Source: Paenibacillus segetis (lineage in GTDB: Bacteria; Bacillota; Bacilli; Paenibacillales; Paenibacillaceae). Taken from it: DNA of 64,000 nt. The stretch lies in NCBI RefSeq assembly GCF_014639155.1, contig NZ_BMFT01000001.1:682001-746000 (forward strand), written 5' to 3'. A program made the position numbers and the translations under genes. The notes beneath the pieces were generated by a model that saw nothing but the letters and a program-made list of their open reading frames with translations, was not told the DNA's origin and ran no database searches. This document shows, piece after piece, positions 32,783 through 41,875 of this stretch (the stretch's first letter is position 1; every line of letters starts with the position of its first letter).

Positions 32783-32977
32783 ATGTTAGAAGCAATTCGT
32801 GGGAAGGCCAAGGGGTTATGGCGAAATGAAGATGGGCTTGGCATGCTGGAGATGATCTTGATTATTGCGGTAATTGTAATTATCGCTGTTGTATTCAGAA
32901 AGCAACTGAAAGAGATGATTGAAAATTTGCTTGGTAAAGCAGCATCCAAGACTGATGAATTCATGGACGGTAAATAA
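32783..32977 (+). CDS. Flp-type (class IVb) major pilin
   Basis: The ATG at 32783, after AGGAGGG, gives 64 residues. A 19-22 residue basic leader (MLEAIRGKAKGLWRNEDG) is followed by LGMLEMILIIAVIVIIAVVF. This has the Gly at the cleavage site, Glu at +5 and the long hydrophobic helix of Flp pilins, as in the DUF4244/Flp1 group. The rest is a short amphipathic helix ending in DGK. The prepilin peptidase gene of this operon would process it. It is probably the most abundant product of the operon. Confidence 0.85.
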   Translation: MLEAIRGKAKGLWRNEDGLGMLEMILIIAVIVIIAVVFRKQLKEMIENLLGKAASKTDEFMDGK

Positions 32978-33631
32978 ATGAATCTGCTTCGTAATCGGGA
33001 TGGAAGCTTTACGTTGGAAGCTTCTCTAGTATTTCCAACGATCTTCACTACGCTATTAATTCTATTGTTCTTCTGTTTGTATTTATATCAAAATACACTA
33101 CTAGGTCACATCGCGACTATGGCGGCGGAACGAAGTGCTTATACCTGGGACAACAGCCACCGAAATCCCAGAACTGGAGCTTTTGAGATCACTGAACACG
33201 ATTCATTATATTGGCGTTTGAAAGATGATGGTATGCTGCAGGCGATATTTGGATGGAGTGGCCAAACTTCACCGTCGGTGTTGCAATTACCTAGTGAGGC
33301 TAACTCGGATAGGGCGTTACCTCTACAAAAGCTTAGCCGAGTAGGTAGTGAAATTCCACAAGGAATCGACGGGGAAATGACATACGGTAATAAGCTGTTA
33401 TTTCGCAAAATTACAGTATCGATGAATCGTTTGATACCTTTTGCACCATTAGAGCGTGTGATCGGGGATGTAACACAATTTGGCCAATCTACCTCCTATG
33501 TCGTTGAGCCCGTTGAATGGATTCGAACTGTAGATTTGGCACGATATTATGGTGCCAAATTTAAAGGTTCAGGGAATGATCATGTAGATAAGAACGAAGC
33601 GGGCAAGGCGCTTGATATGTTTGGAAAATGA
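32978..33631 (+). CDS. TadE-like minor pseudopilin 1
   Basis: The 217-residue protein starts directly after the pilin stop. The short basic leader NLLRNRDGSFTLEASLVFP is followed by a hydrophobic helix TIFTTLLILLFFCLYLYQN (about residue 20-38). The pattern is that of TadE proteins with a GSFTLEA processing site for the prepilin peptidase. The extracytoplasmic remainder is unrecognised. It is one of three TadE/TadF-like proteins in this operon. Confidence 0.75.
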   Translation: MNLLRNRDGSFTLEASLVFPTIFTTLLILLFFCLYLYQNTLLGHIATMAAERSAYTWDNSHRNPRTGAFEITEHDSLYWRLKDDGMLQAIFGWSGQTSPSVLQLPSEANSDRALPLQKLSRVGSEIPQGIDGEMTYGNKLLFRKITVSMNRLIPFAPLERVIGDVTQFGQSTSYVVEPVEWIRTVDLARYYGAKFKGSGNDHVDKNEAGKALDMFGK

Positions 33632-33650
33632 CGTGAGGAGGGAGAATAGA

Positions 33651-35876
33651 ATGTTTAATAGACAGGACTCTGAAAAGGGAGCCGTAACGGTTTTTTTAAT
33701 CGTAATCTTCACGGCCATCTTTGCATTTGTAGCGATTTTTATTGATTTTGCTAGGATGTATGCGCTACAGACGAAGACGGAGGCTTTAGCTCATGCAGCT
33801 ACCCGCTCCCTCCTTTCAGCTTACGATAAGGATCTCGTTCAGAAATATGGTTTATTTGCATACGGAGAAACGGATGAGAATTACGTTTTGTCTAAGGTAC
33901 TTCAGGACAATTTAGATCTAGCTGATCGAAGTGATGATCTACCAATACTGGGCGCTAGACTGGATTCTTCCTCAGTGGAATTACTAAGACCTTTAGGTAA
34001 TTATTCCGTCTTTGAATCGCAAATTCGTGAGGAAATGAAGTACAAGGCACCTATCGATTTTACGATAGACATTATAAATCGCTTTAAACCGATATCGCAG
34101 GTAATGAAGGAGACTTCCAATACAGTAGATTTACTCGGTAAGCTACAGAAGCTGTATGACGAGAGAGAAGAGAAGCTAGATCAATTACTAGATAAGCAAA
34201 GGAAGGCTGGATTATCCGCAGAACCGTTGGCGTCCTTGCTACCGCGTTCTGCTTCGCTCCAGGTATCTGATGAAGCGGCGGGTGGGGTGCCATCGACTGC
34301 TGCCGACATGGCATCACAATACGCCTCTTACCAGAGCATGGTAATCGAAGACCAAGATAAAGATATTCTAGAGCGGCAACATAGTATAAGAATAAGCTCT
34401 TACCGACTTGGAGCGTCAAGGATATTTAGTGAAGCTGAGCGTTCTGTATCACAGGCACAGAGCAAACATAACGATTTATTAGCGGAAGCTAGAGGATTGC
34501 TCGAAGAAGTTGTACAGATAAATGAACAGATGAAAGTAATTATTGACCAGTCAGAGCAGCGGTCAGAACAGGATGGTTATAATTCTGTGTCCCAGGGACA
34601 GAGCACGGGAGGCTCTGAGAACGTTATAGGTGACAAAGAAATAGCAAAAATCCGCGAGCAAAGTCGAGCGTTACTACTTCCTGCGGACCTTATAGAAGAT
34701 TTTAGATCCGATATTGGTGGACAAGCCATGCAAATGACTAAGCTCCAAAGTGAAATGAGTTCGTTCTTTACTGAGGAGGGCGGCGTGATGTCAGCCTCTA
34801 CCTCTTGTGAATCGTTGAAATCTGCTGTATCTGTAGCCAGTAGAGCGGTTGATTCATATTTACATATTTATCTGGATCATGGGGCTAACAATGTATTAGA
34901 TGAGAATGTCGCAGCACTTGAGCGATATCGTTCCTATGACCGTGAGCGTAAACAAGTGGAGAAAGAGGCGGGAGCTAAACTAAAAGATACTACAAATATC
35001 TTGAAACAACTGAAGGAATTAAAGAACATAATGAACCAACATCAGGAACAATTCGACGTTTTAGAATCTTATTTCAATGCAAATCGTCAATTGAATCAAG
35101 ATGCCTCATCCGAAGAATCAACTGACGGTACCTCAATCGCCAAAGATCCTTATGATGCTGGTAAAGATGCAACCGCAAGCATGGATACCTTTTATGGTGG
35201 ATTATCTAACATTATGGCAGGGATGACAGACACTTGTTTCCAAGCTGAATATATCGTCAATTATTTTCATTTCTTTGATGTGAGTACACTAGATGAACTA
35301 CTGAAAGGCAATGGTACAGGGAAGCTGGAAGCTTTAACTGAACAGTTTGCTCCACAGGAACAGGAAGTTGAATACATATTGTACGGATTTCATAATCCAA
35401 GCGGTAATATTGCTGCTGCATATGGCGAAATTTTTACTATGAGACTGGCAATAAGGACAATGGAAGGGTTTATTAAGAACGTCAATAAAGGCAATCCATT
35501 GCTTATCCTAGCTTCTGCTCTGTTATATGGAGTTGAGAAGGCGATAGAGGATATGCTGACACTGGTACAGAAAGGGAGCGTTCCGCTCTGTGATTTTTTA
35601 AAGATTGAATTGAGCTATAGGGATCATTTGCGAATATTTCTCTTTTTACACGGTAGAAGTGAGAAACGATTATCCCGGATGTTATCCGTTATTCGGATGA
35701 ATACCGGAATTAATCTAGACGAACGAGCAACGTATGCGAAAGGGGAAGTTACAGCGGCAATAAACTTATGGTTCTTGCCAGGTGTAGCTAAGGCTATGGA
35801 CTCAGCGGGAGCATTGACAGGAAGAGTGGAAGGAAGCAGATATTATGTCGTCAAACAAGCGGACTTCTCATACTAA
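33651..35876 (+). CDS. Large TadG/TadF-like pseudopilin with a long coiled-coil ectodomain
   Basis: The ATG at 33651 has GGAGGGAG upstream and begins MFNRQDSEKGAVTVFLIVIF. It is a prepilin-like N-terminus with the hydrophobic helix VTVFLIVIFTAIFAFVAIFIDFARMYAL (about residue 11-38) of TadE/G. The remaining 700 residues are extracytoplasmic. They hold long heptad-like helices around residues 180-215 and 280-320, plus a Gln/Ser-rich linker. The size is unusual, as TadE/F are usually below 200 residues. It may form an elongated fibre tip or a platform scaffold, which is inference. The 3' end overlaps the next gene by 32 bases. Confidence 0.7.
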   Translation: MFNRQDSEKGAVTVFLIVIFTAIFAFVAIFIDFARMYALQTKTEALAHAATRSLLSAYDKDLVQKYGLFAYGETDENYVLSKVLQDNLDLADRSDDLPILGARLDSSSVELLRPLGNYSVFESQIREEMKYKAPIDFTIDIINRFKPISQVMKETSNTVDLLGKLQKLYDEREEKLDQLLDKQRKAGLSAEPLASLLPRSASLQVSDEAAGGVPSTAADMASQYASYQSMVIEDQDKDILERQHSIRISSYRLGASRIFSEAERSVSQAQSKHNDLLAEARGLLEEVVQINEQMKVIIDQSEQRSEQDGYNSVSQGQSTGGSENVIGDKEIAKIREQSRALLLPADLIEDFRSDIGGQAMQMTKLQSEMSSFFTEEGGVMSASTSCESLKSAVSVASRAVDSYLHIYLDHGANNVLDENVAALERYRSYDRERKQVEKEAGAKLKDTTNILKQLKELKNIMNQHQEQFDVLESYFNANRQLNQDASSEESTDGTSIAKDPYDAGKDATASMDTFYGGLSNIMAGMTDTCFQAEYIVNYFHFFDVSTLDELLKGNGTGKLEALTEQFAPQEQEVEYILYGFHNPSGNIAAAYGEIFTMRLAIRTMEGFIKNVNKGNPLLILASALLYGVEKAIEDMLTLVQKGSVPLCDFLKIELSYRDHLRIFLFLHGRSEKRLSRMLSVIRMNTGINLDERATYAKGEVTAAINLWFLPGVAKAMDSAGALTGRVEGSRYYVVKQADFSY

Positions 35877-36816
35877 GAGAGTATTGGGGTCAAAGGGAAG
35901 TATTGTACTTGAAGCCTCCCTTGTTATGCCCATATTTATTATCGTTGTGTTCTTCTTCATTTATATGGTCCAAATGGCGCTTATAACTACGCAAATGCAC
36001 ACGGTGACTTCTAATGCGGTCAAATTAGTTTCTTCACACATTTATCCTATCGCTTTAGCGGTGGAAGCTCATACTGAGAATGCAGAGAGTAATAAAGAAG
36101 GCTCTGATTGGAAAATTCCCAAACTATCGTTAGCGGATTGGGCTGATCAATATGCTGCCAAATTACCGTCACCATTATCCGATTGGATCAGAGAAGCTGC
36201 AGCCAAAGGGGATGAACCACTTCAGGATATGAAGAATACGGTTTTGGAAAGTGTACTCGATCCGGTGATGAAACCTTTGCTACACCCTTTTCTCGAAGAG
36301 ACGATTCTTAATGAAGATCGGCTACATGTCAGTCGTGTGATTGTCCCGGATTTAAAAACCGGGAAAAATCCCTATTTTGGCATAGAAGTTAGCTATGAGT
36401 TACCCATTAAAGTTCCTTTTACGAACCGAAAAATAGTCCTGCAATCAAAAGCAGAAGAGCGCCTTTGGATTGGGGATACCGGAGAATTAAATCAGAACTC
36501 AGGTGAAGGAGAGAATACTGAGGGGCTACCAGCTGTAATCCTCTCAAAACCAGAACCTGCTTATGCTGGGCATAAAACACGGGTGTCAGCGAGGATTGAA
36601 CCTGGATCGACAGCAAAGTTAACTGTTTATTACAAGAGTGGTACCAGTCAGGCCAAATATTTAGGAGAGGCGACTGCAGATGCTAGTGGAACTATTGATT
36701 GGGAGTGGCTAGTAGGAGGGAACACCACACCTGGAACGTGGACTTTTGTTGTAGAAACGCAAGATGGATTACGTACAACGGATGTATTTGAGGTTGTAAG
36801 TCCAAATAAGAGTTAG
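35845..36816 (+). CDS. TadE-like minor pseudopilin 2 with an Ig-like C-terminal region
   Basis: The 323-residue protein has a basic leader, then GSIVLEASLVMPIFIIVVFFFIYMVQMALI (about residue 17-46), the TadE-like helix with the pilin-type GSIVLEA processing site. The last 100 residues (LSKPEPAYAGHKTRVSARIEPG to TWTFVVETQDGLRTTDVF) look like a small beta-sandwich, which suits an adhesive or exposed tip. ATG 35845 lies inside the end of the large pseudopilin gene with GGAAGGAAG upstream. Confidence 0.75.
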   Translation: MSSNKRTSHTKRVLGSKGSIVLEASLVMPIFIIVVFFFIYMVQMALITTQMHTVTSNAVKLVSSHIYPIALAVEAHTENAESNKEGSDWKIPKLSLADWADQYAAKLPSPLSDWIREAAAKGDEPLQDMKNTVLESVLDPVMKPLLHPFLEETILNEDRLHVSRVIVPDLKTGKNPYFGIEVSYELPIKVPFTNRKIVLQSKAEERLWIGDTGELNQNSGEGENTEGLPAVILSKPEPAYAGHKTRVSARIEPGSTAKLTVYYKSGTSQAKYLGEATADASGTIDWEWLVGGNTTPGTWTFVVETQDGLRTTDVFEVVSPNKS

Positions 36817-36843
36817 ACAAACTTTTAGGAGTGAAATGATACC

Positions 36844-37350
36844 ATGCATATAGAATATTGGGGTTGTTTTATTTTACTCAGTGTCGCATTTATAACGGAT
36901 ATGAGGTCAATGAAGATACCGAATTTCGTCACGATGGGCGGAATGATATTGGGGATCTTATTTCATACCATGATGGATGGGAGCTCGGGATTGGTCTTTG
37001 CTCTCCAAGGTGCTGGGACTGGTTTTGGTCTGATGTTGATCCTCTATTTACTTGGTGCTGTAGGTGGGGGAGATGTAAAGTTATTTGGTGGAGTGGGAGC
37101 TTGGTGCGGTATAGGCTTAACTTTATCCACGATGATGTATTCCATCTTTGCTGCTGGATGCATCGGACTCATCATACTCATTTGGAGAAGAGATTTATTT
37201 AATAGATTACGTGGGGTTCTGAGCAGTTTGTTAGGTTCTATAGTTCTGAAAAGTCTCGTACCGATCCAGGCGAATGCCAAGGGTCATCTGCAATTTCCAT
37301 TCATGCTTGCAGTACTTCCAGGTGCTATTATGGCGTTCTATTATTTTTAA
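36844..37350 (+). CDS. CpaA-type prepilin peptidase (A24 family)
   Basis: The 168-residue membrane protein is a short A24 aspartic protease. The first catalytic Asp is in FITDMRSMKIPNFVT (about residue 19) and the second in GAVGGGDVKLFGGVGAW (the GxGD motif, about 78). It would remove leaders of the Flp pilin and the pseudopilins at their Gly residues. No methyltransferase domain is present. The ATG at 36844 lies 27 bases after the preceding gene. Confidence 0.92.
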   Translation: MHIEYWGCFILLSVAFITDMRSMKIPNFVTMGGMILGILFHTMMDGSSGLVFALQGAGTGFGLMLILYLLGAVGGGDVKLFGGVGAWCGIGLTLSTMMYSIFAAGCIGLIILIWRRDLFNRLRGVLSSLLGSIVLKSLVPIQANAKGHLQFPFMLAVLPGAIMAFYYF

Positions 37351-37369
37351 TGTGAGGGAGTGACGGCTC

Positions 37370-39049
37370 ATGATGGGGTTGCATGTTGATTTCGTCAGAG
37401 ATGGCGGGACGTATATGATCTTGAGAGCAGAAGGAGAATTGAGTTCCAATCAGTTAAATCAGGTGCAAAAAGAAATGCTGCTATCAGTAGCTGTACCTGG
37501 CTTACTGCGACTGGACATACGGGAGGTAGATTATAAGGTTAGTCTGCACTATGACATTACAGGCAAAAGGATGTTATCCCAATGTCTGAAGAGCGACAAA
37601 TTCGGTATGACAGAGTTTTACAGCCTTCTACTTCAGATCATTACGGTATTGGATGATAGCAAAGGATATATGTTATCCCCATTAAATTATATTCTTGAAG
37701 AGGAATTTATTTTTGTTGAGGAACCACTGGCGAACGGAATCTTATTCTTCACCTACGTGCCTATGAAGGATCAGCTGACACTTGAACCGATCCAAAAAAA
37801 GCTATTATCTTTGATCACACGACTTATAACGAACATCTCTCAAATAGAGGGAAATGGGATTCAGAAAATCATTTCTTTTTGTAGTAGTGACCTTTTCTCC
37901 ATCACGGGATTAAAGAAGATGCTGATTGGATTATTAGCTGATGACAGGTTAATGGAGAGTAAAGGGCCTAGCTCCATGGTTACTAATATGCAAAGTAAAT
38001 ATGAAAGTTCTCAAGTTGTAATCAAAGAATATTTGCCTTCATCTCCTCAAACGGCGGCTGCTAAAGAGAACGTAAGATTTGATCATAACTTCTTGCGGAG
38101 AAATGACCCCATCGTGCATCAAGAGCGAGAATCGCCGCGTTTATTCCACCCAGAAGATAACGAGGCTACTGAGCCTACAACTGAAAGCACTTCGAATTCG
38201 AGCTCACCAAAGTTAATTCATTTTCTCCTAGGTATCATTCTAATCGATGCTCTTTGCTGGAAGTTTCTATATTTGGACCATCCGGGAAGTTTGAGTAAGT
38301 ATATATGTCTTACTTTGACTATTCTTCTTGCTGGAATTGTTCTACTTCTATGGAGTGGTAAACTCCCATTACCGTTAAATGGACTGTCAAAGCAACATTC
38401 TAAATCCAGCATAGGTATAGACGAGGAGCCTATAGAGGAAGAGCGAGGAGGAAGGGAAACTAGAGGACAGCGGAGGGCCCGGGAATATGACGAAAAATGG
38501 AGATGGAATGAAGTAGGAGACGTTAATTTTCCTAATCCACCTAAAGACAGAAGAGAGCCTCAGCCTATTGGGACACCACATTCATTCGAGGTGCCCGTGC
38601 AGCAGTCAGCTCAAATACCACAACAAATCTGGAGAGAACGTAATGAAGATTTGGCTTTAGAAAAGGAATCGGTTCTCCCTACTAATCCAGCAACAGTTCT
38701 ATTGAAGGGACCCGCGGTTCAAGCCAGTTATTCTATGCCGCAGCAGACCATGGATCGTTATTTGGAACGTTGCCATGCCGGGGAGGGTGGAGCAGAGCGT
38801 ATTCCGTTAAAACCAGGAAGCTTTGTAATTGGTCGTTCGGAAGAAATTGTTCAGTATGTAGAAAAAACAGTTGGGGTTTCACGTGCCCATGTTGAATTGA
38901 TGGTGACTAACAATAGTTGTACTTTAAAAGATCTGGGCTCCAAAAATGGGACAAAGCTGAACGGTGAACTTCTTGCGCCATATAAGGATTATCCTCTTGA
39001 AGTGGGTGACGTATTCTCGATCGCTGAGGTCACTTTTAAATATTGTTGA
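37370..39049 (+). CDS. DUF6382/FHA-domain protein of the tad operon
   Basis: The 559-residue protein has an N-terminal DUF6382-type domain (about 1-190, with LRLDIREVDYKVSLHYDITGKRML). A linker leads to a central membrane helix pair (LIHFLLGIILIDALCWKFLYL and LTLTILLAGIVLLLW, about 280-330) and a charged linker. The C-terminal FHA domain (about 475-559) holds FVIGRSEE, VSRAHVELMV and DLGSKNGTKLNGE, which bind phosphothreonine. In Firmicute Tad loci such a protein probably couples a Ser/Thr kinase signal to pilus activity. It is the last gene of the operon. Confidence 0.85.
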   Translation: MMGLHVDFVRDGGTYMILRAEGELSSNQLNQVQKEMLLSVAVPGLLRLDIREVDYKVSLHYDITGKRMLSQCLKSDKFGMTEFYSLLLQIITVLDDSKGYMLSPLNYILEEEFIFVEEPLANGILFFTYVPMKDQLTLEPIQKKLLSLITRLITNISQIEGNGIQKIISFCSSDLFSITGLKKMLIGLLADDRLMESKGPSSMVTNMQSKYESSQVVIKEYLPSSPQTAAAKENVRFDHNFLRRNDPIVHQERESPRLFHPEDNEATEPTTESTSNSSSPKLIHFLLGIILIDALCWKFLYLDHPGSLSKYICLTLTILLAGIVLLLWSGKLPLPLNGLSKQHSKSSIGIDEEPIEEERGGRETRGQRRAREYDEKWRWNEVGDVNFPNPPKDRREPQPIGTPHSFEVPVQQSAQIPQQIWRERNEDLALEKESVLPTNPATVLLKGPAVQASYSMPQQTMDRYLERCHAGEGGAERIPLKPGSFVIGRSEEIVQYVEKTVGVSRAHVELMVTNNSCTLKDLGSKNGTKLNGELLAPYKDYPLEVGDVFSIAEVTFKYC

Positions 39050-39056
39050 GTGTATC

Positions 39057-39077
39057 GAGCTTTTGTGGGAAAAGCTC
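39057..39077 (+). terminator. Small hairpin between the tad operon and the epimerase gene
   Basis: GAGCTTTT pairs perfectly with AAAAGCTC around GTGGG, between convergent genes. The T-tract is interrupted, so the strength is uncertain. Confidence 0.45.
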
Positions 39078-39101
39078 CGGTTAATTTGGTTTTGCAATAG
39101 T

Positions 39102-40013
39102 TTATCTTTTCCTTCTTAAATCTATTAACGCACTACTCAGCGTTGGATAAGTAAACTCAAAGCCATAACGGAGTGCAGCGCTTGGCAACACTCTCTGCCC
39201 TTCCAATAGGAGGGAGGACATATCTCCTAGTGCAGTCCTAAGGAATAAACTCGGAAGCGGAAGCCAGTGTGGTCTATGGTATACCGAGCTTAGAGTGAGT
39301 CCAAAATCGTTATTTGTGACAGGATGCGGGCTTACAGCATTGATTGGCCCGGAAATGTCTCGATTAGAGATGCAAAAGTCGATTAAGGAGACGATATCTG
39401 CAAGGTGTATCCACGGAATCCATTGATTGCCGCTACCGATTCTTCCACCGATGCCAATTTTATATGGGAGCGCCATCAGTGGATAGGCACCGCCGTTGTT
39501 TCCAAGTACAACCCCGGTCCGTAGCTTAACTAGCCGAACACCATGAATTTCGTGATCCGCTGTGCTTTCCCATTGTGTGGTTACATCTGCAAGAAAGTCA
39601 TTGGAGGATATCGTGGACTCCTCGTCAAACTCCCCCTCAAGTGAGGTCCCGTATATTCCCACAGCTGATCCTTGAATAATAACTTCAGGTTTGATCGTTA
39701 AACCATTTACCCACCGAGCAACGGACTTCGTAGCGGTCAATCGTGAAGCTAAAATGTCCGCCTTAGCGGCAGGGGACCAGCGTTGATTGATGGTGGAACC
39801 CGCTAAATTAACAACCGCGTTTACTTCGTTATGAGGATACTCGTTATTCTCTAGCTCTTCCCAAGTTACATAGGAAAGGGCAGGATGCTCTAGAGCACGT
39901 GTTACGTCTGTTTTATTGCGTGTAACGATAGTCACTTGATATCCCTTTTCCAGCCAATATCCTTTTAATGCACTTCCTATAAATCCAGTTCCTCCACAAA
40001 TAACGATCCTCAA
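39102..40013 (-). CDS. SDR-family NAD-dependent epimerase-like protein (TIGR01777 type)
   Basis: The 303-residue protein begins with MRIVICGGTGFIGSALKGYW, the GGxGFIG Rossmann motif of extended/atypical SDRs. It continues with AVVNLAGSTINQRWSPAAKADI, then GSAVGIYGTS (tyrosine in the YG of the usual catalytic area) and a C-terminal domain PHPVTNNDFGLTLSSVYHRPHWLPLP, which is the DUF1731 end. The TIGR01777 family (YfhF-like) has no known substrate. The gene is convergent with the tad operon. Confidence 0.9.
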   Translation of the reverse strand: MRIVICGGTGFIGSALKGYWLEKGYQVTIVTRNKTDVTRALEHPALSYVTWEELENNEYPHNEVNAVVNLAGSTINQRWSPAAKADILASRLTATKSVARWVNGLTIKPEVIIQGSAVGIYGTSLEGEFDEESTISSNDFLADVTTQWESTADHEIHGVRLVKLRTGVVLGNNGGAYPLMALPYKIGIGGRIGSGNQWIPWIHLADIVSLIDFCISNRDISGPINAVSPHPVTNNDFGLTLSSVYHRPHWLPLPSLFLRTALGDMSSLLLEGQRVLPSAALRYGFEFTYPTLSSALIDLRRKR

Positions 40014-40058
40014 TGTATTCTCCTTTCCCAGTTCCGCATGGAATGTTTGTGGTTATAA

Positions 40059-40110
40059 AAAAACATCCGACCTTTGACGGAAATAAAAGCTGTCAGGGCC
40101 AGATGGATTG
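40059..40110 (-). terminator. Probable terminator after the DUF2621 gene
   Basis: On the reverse strand a CATC...GGATG stem with imperfect inner GGCCCTGAC/GTCAAAGGTC pairing is followed by seven T residues. Confidence 0.5.
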
Positions 40111-40125
40111 TTTATGTAAAATCAT

Positions 40126-40593
40126 TTATTTGTTCATCAAATGCTGGTAAGGCGTATAATCGATCTGATTCTTCTCAAGAAAACGGACGAGAAACTTGTT
40201 ATCTCTTTGAGGTGTTGCGACAATATAACCTTTGATACAGTGGTCTCTAGTTACTTCATCCGAGCCATCCTCAAGCGCTATTTTACCAATTTCGGCAGCA
40301 ATAGAGTGTTTGGCAATATCTCTGAACGCACTTGGAACGGGAGCAACAAGTAAATCGAGGAAAGACTTAGCGTCTTCGCTCCAGAGATGACGACTCTTCT
40401 CTACCCAGTGATTCTGCCAATCAAGTTTGGACATGCCGTCTGCCTTAGGTAGTACCTTCATAAATTTGCGAAACATAAAGAATCCACCGATCGTCATCGC
40501 TCCGAGCATGACAAATCCCCAGAATACAATGGAATTCATGAACCAACGGTTCGGTCCAGACGCGTTAAGCGTATACAAAATAGAGTACCACAT
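40126..40593 (-). CDS. DUF2621 membrane-anchored protein (YneK type)
   Basis: I use the ATG at 40593 because GAGGTG lies nine bases upstream; two earlier in-frame starts would overlap that site. The 155-residue protein has an N-terminal membrane helix (IVFWGFVMLGAMTIGGFFMF) and a soluble part with KLDWQNHWVEKSRHLWSEDAKSFLDLLVAPVPSAFRDIAKHSI. This is the DUF2621 pattern, and the end carries the conserved DHCIKGYIVATPQRD segment. The function is unknown; the family is common in spore formers. Confidence 0.85.
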   Translation of the reverse strand: MWYSILYTLNASGPNRWFMNSIVFWGFVMLGAMTIGGFFMFRKFMKVLPKADGMSKLDWQNHWVEKSRHLWSEDAKSFLDLLVAPVPSAFRDIAKHSIAAEIGKIALEDGSDEVTRDHCIKGYIVATPQRDNKFLVRFLEKNQIDYTPYQHLMNK

Positions 40594-40713
40594 GGTCATT
40601 ATCACCTCATTATTACTCTTATAACACCTAATCTGATAAGGATTATACCTTATTTCTAGATTTATTTCGATATTCGGGATAAAATAGGTGGTGTTTAAGA
40701 AGGAGGAGATAAA

Positions 40714-41835
40714 ATGTTGAAGATAGGTTCACATGTTTCGTTCTCAGACAAAGGGTTGTTAAGCGCAACAGCAGAGGCCGCCTCGTACGGCTCTAGCTCG
40801 TTCATGATATATACTGGGGCACCACAGAATACACGGCGCAAACCCATTGATTCGATGCATATTGAAGAAGGGCAAGCTGCAATGGCAGCCGCAGGGATTG
40901 ACGAGATCGTCGTCCATGCACCGTATATCATTAATTTGGGTTCGTATAAGTCTAATACGTACGAGCTTGCTGTCGATTTCCTACAGGAGGAAATTCGTCG
41001 TACACACGCACTAGGAGTTCGTAATATTGTGCTTCATCCTGGTGCATTTACGGACAAGGATGCTGAATATGGTATCGCAAGGATTGCCGATGGCTTGAAT
41101 GAAGTGTTAAATGGTACGAATGAGACTGATGTGAACATTGCACTTGAGACGATGGCAGGTAAAGGTACGGAAATGGGGAGAAGCTTCGAGGAGCTTGCTT
41201 CAATTATTGACAAGGTGCAGCATAATGAACGGTTGACCATTTGTCTAGATACTTGCCATATTCATGACGCTGGTTATGATATCGTGAATGATCTGGATGG
41301 TGTACTACGTAAGTTCGATGATATCGTTGGTCTAAACCGAATTGCAGTGGTTCACATAAATGATAGTAAAAATCCGGTCGGTGCGGGTAAAGACCGTCAT
41401 ACTCCGATTGGATCGGGCTGGATCGGGTTTGAGGCGATCAACTCAGTTGTTCATCACGAAGCGTTAAAAGGCAGACCTTTCATTCTGGAGACACCTTGGG
41501 TTGGTAAGAACCCTAAAACCCAACGTCCGATGTATGAAGTGGAAATCGCGTTACTTCGGGGTGATGTTGCTGAGCGACTAGGACCTAAATTCCTAACGGA
41601 AGTTGAGCAGCTAAGTGCATTCTTTGCAAAAAGAGAACTTCACCAACGCGCCTTTGTCCTCGATACTTGGAATCTTCTTAAGAATGATGCTAAGGCGAAA
41701 AAAGCAGATCCACGTGAACCAATGGAACGTTTATATGATCTTGTAACAGAAGCAAATCTGTTCCCTGAACACACTGAAGAACAAGTGAATCAACTATTGG
41801 TGGCGTGGTTTGCTAGTAAAGCTCTTAATATGTAA
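40714..41835 (+). CDS. nfo: Endonuclease IV (AP endonuclease) with a C-terminal extension
   Basis: The first 290 residues match the TIM-barrel AP endonuclease family. [13 protein letters not shown] opens it, then [74 protein letters not shown] and ILETPWVG cover the three zinc sites. It cuts DNA at abasic sites in base-excision repair. The protein is 373 residues, about 75 longer than typical family members such as Bacillus YqfS (about 297). The extra C-terminus begins near residue 295 ([14 protein letters not shown]) and is helical and unrecognised. ATG 40714 has GGAGGAG upstream. Confidence 0.93.
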   Translation: MLKIGSHVSFSDKGLLSATAEAASYGSSSFMIYTGAPQNTRRKPIDSMHIEEGQAAMAAAGIDEIVVHAPYIINLGSYKSNTYELAVDFLQEEIRRTHALGVRNIVLHPGAFTDKDAEYGIARIADGLNEVLNGTNETDVNIALETMAGKGTEMGRSFEELASIIDKVQHNERLTICLDTCHIHDAGYDIVNDLDGVLRKFDDIVGLNRIAVVHINDSKNPVGAGKDRHTPIGSGWIGFEAINSVVHHEALKGRPFILETPWVGKNPKTQRPMYEVEIALLRGDVAERLGPKFLTEVEQLSAFFAKRELHQRAFVLDTWNLLKNDAKAKKADPREPMERLYDLVTEANLFPEHTEEQVNQLLVAWFASKALNM

Positions 41836-41875
41836 AGCAGCGTAACTCACAATGATGCAGGGGGTAAGGAGAGAG

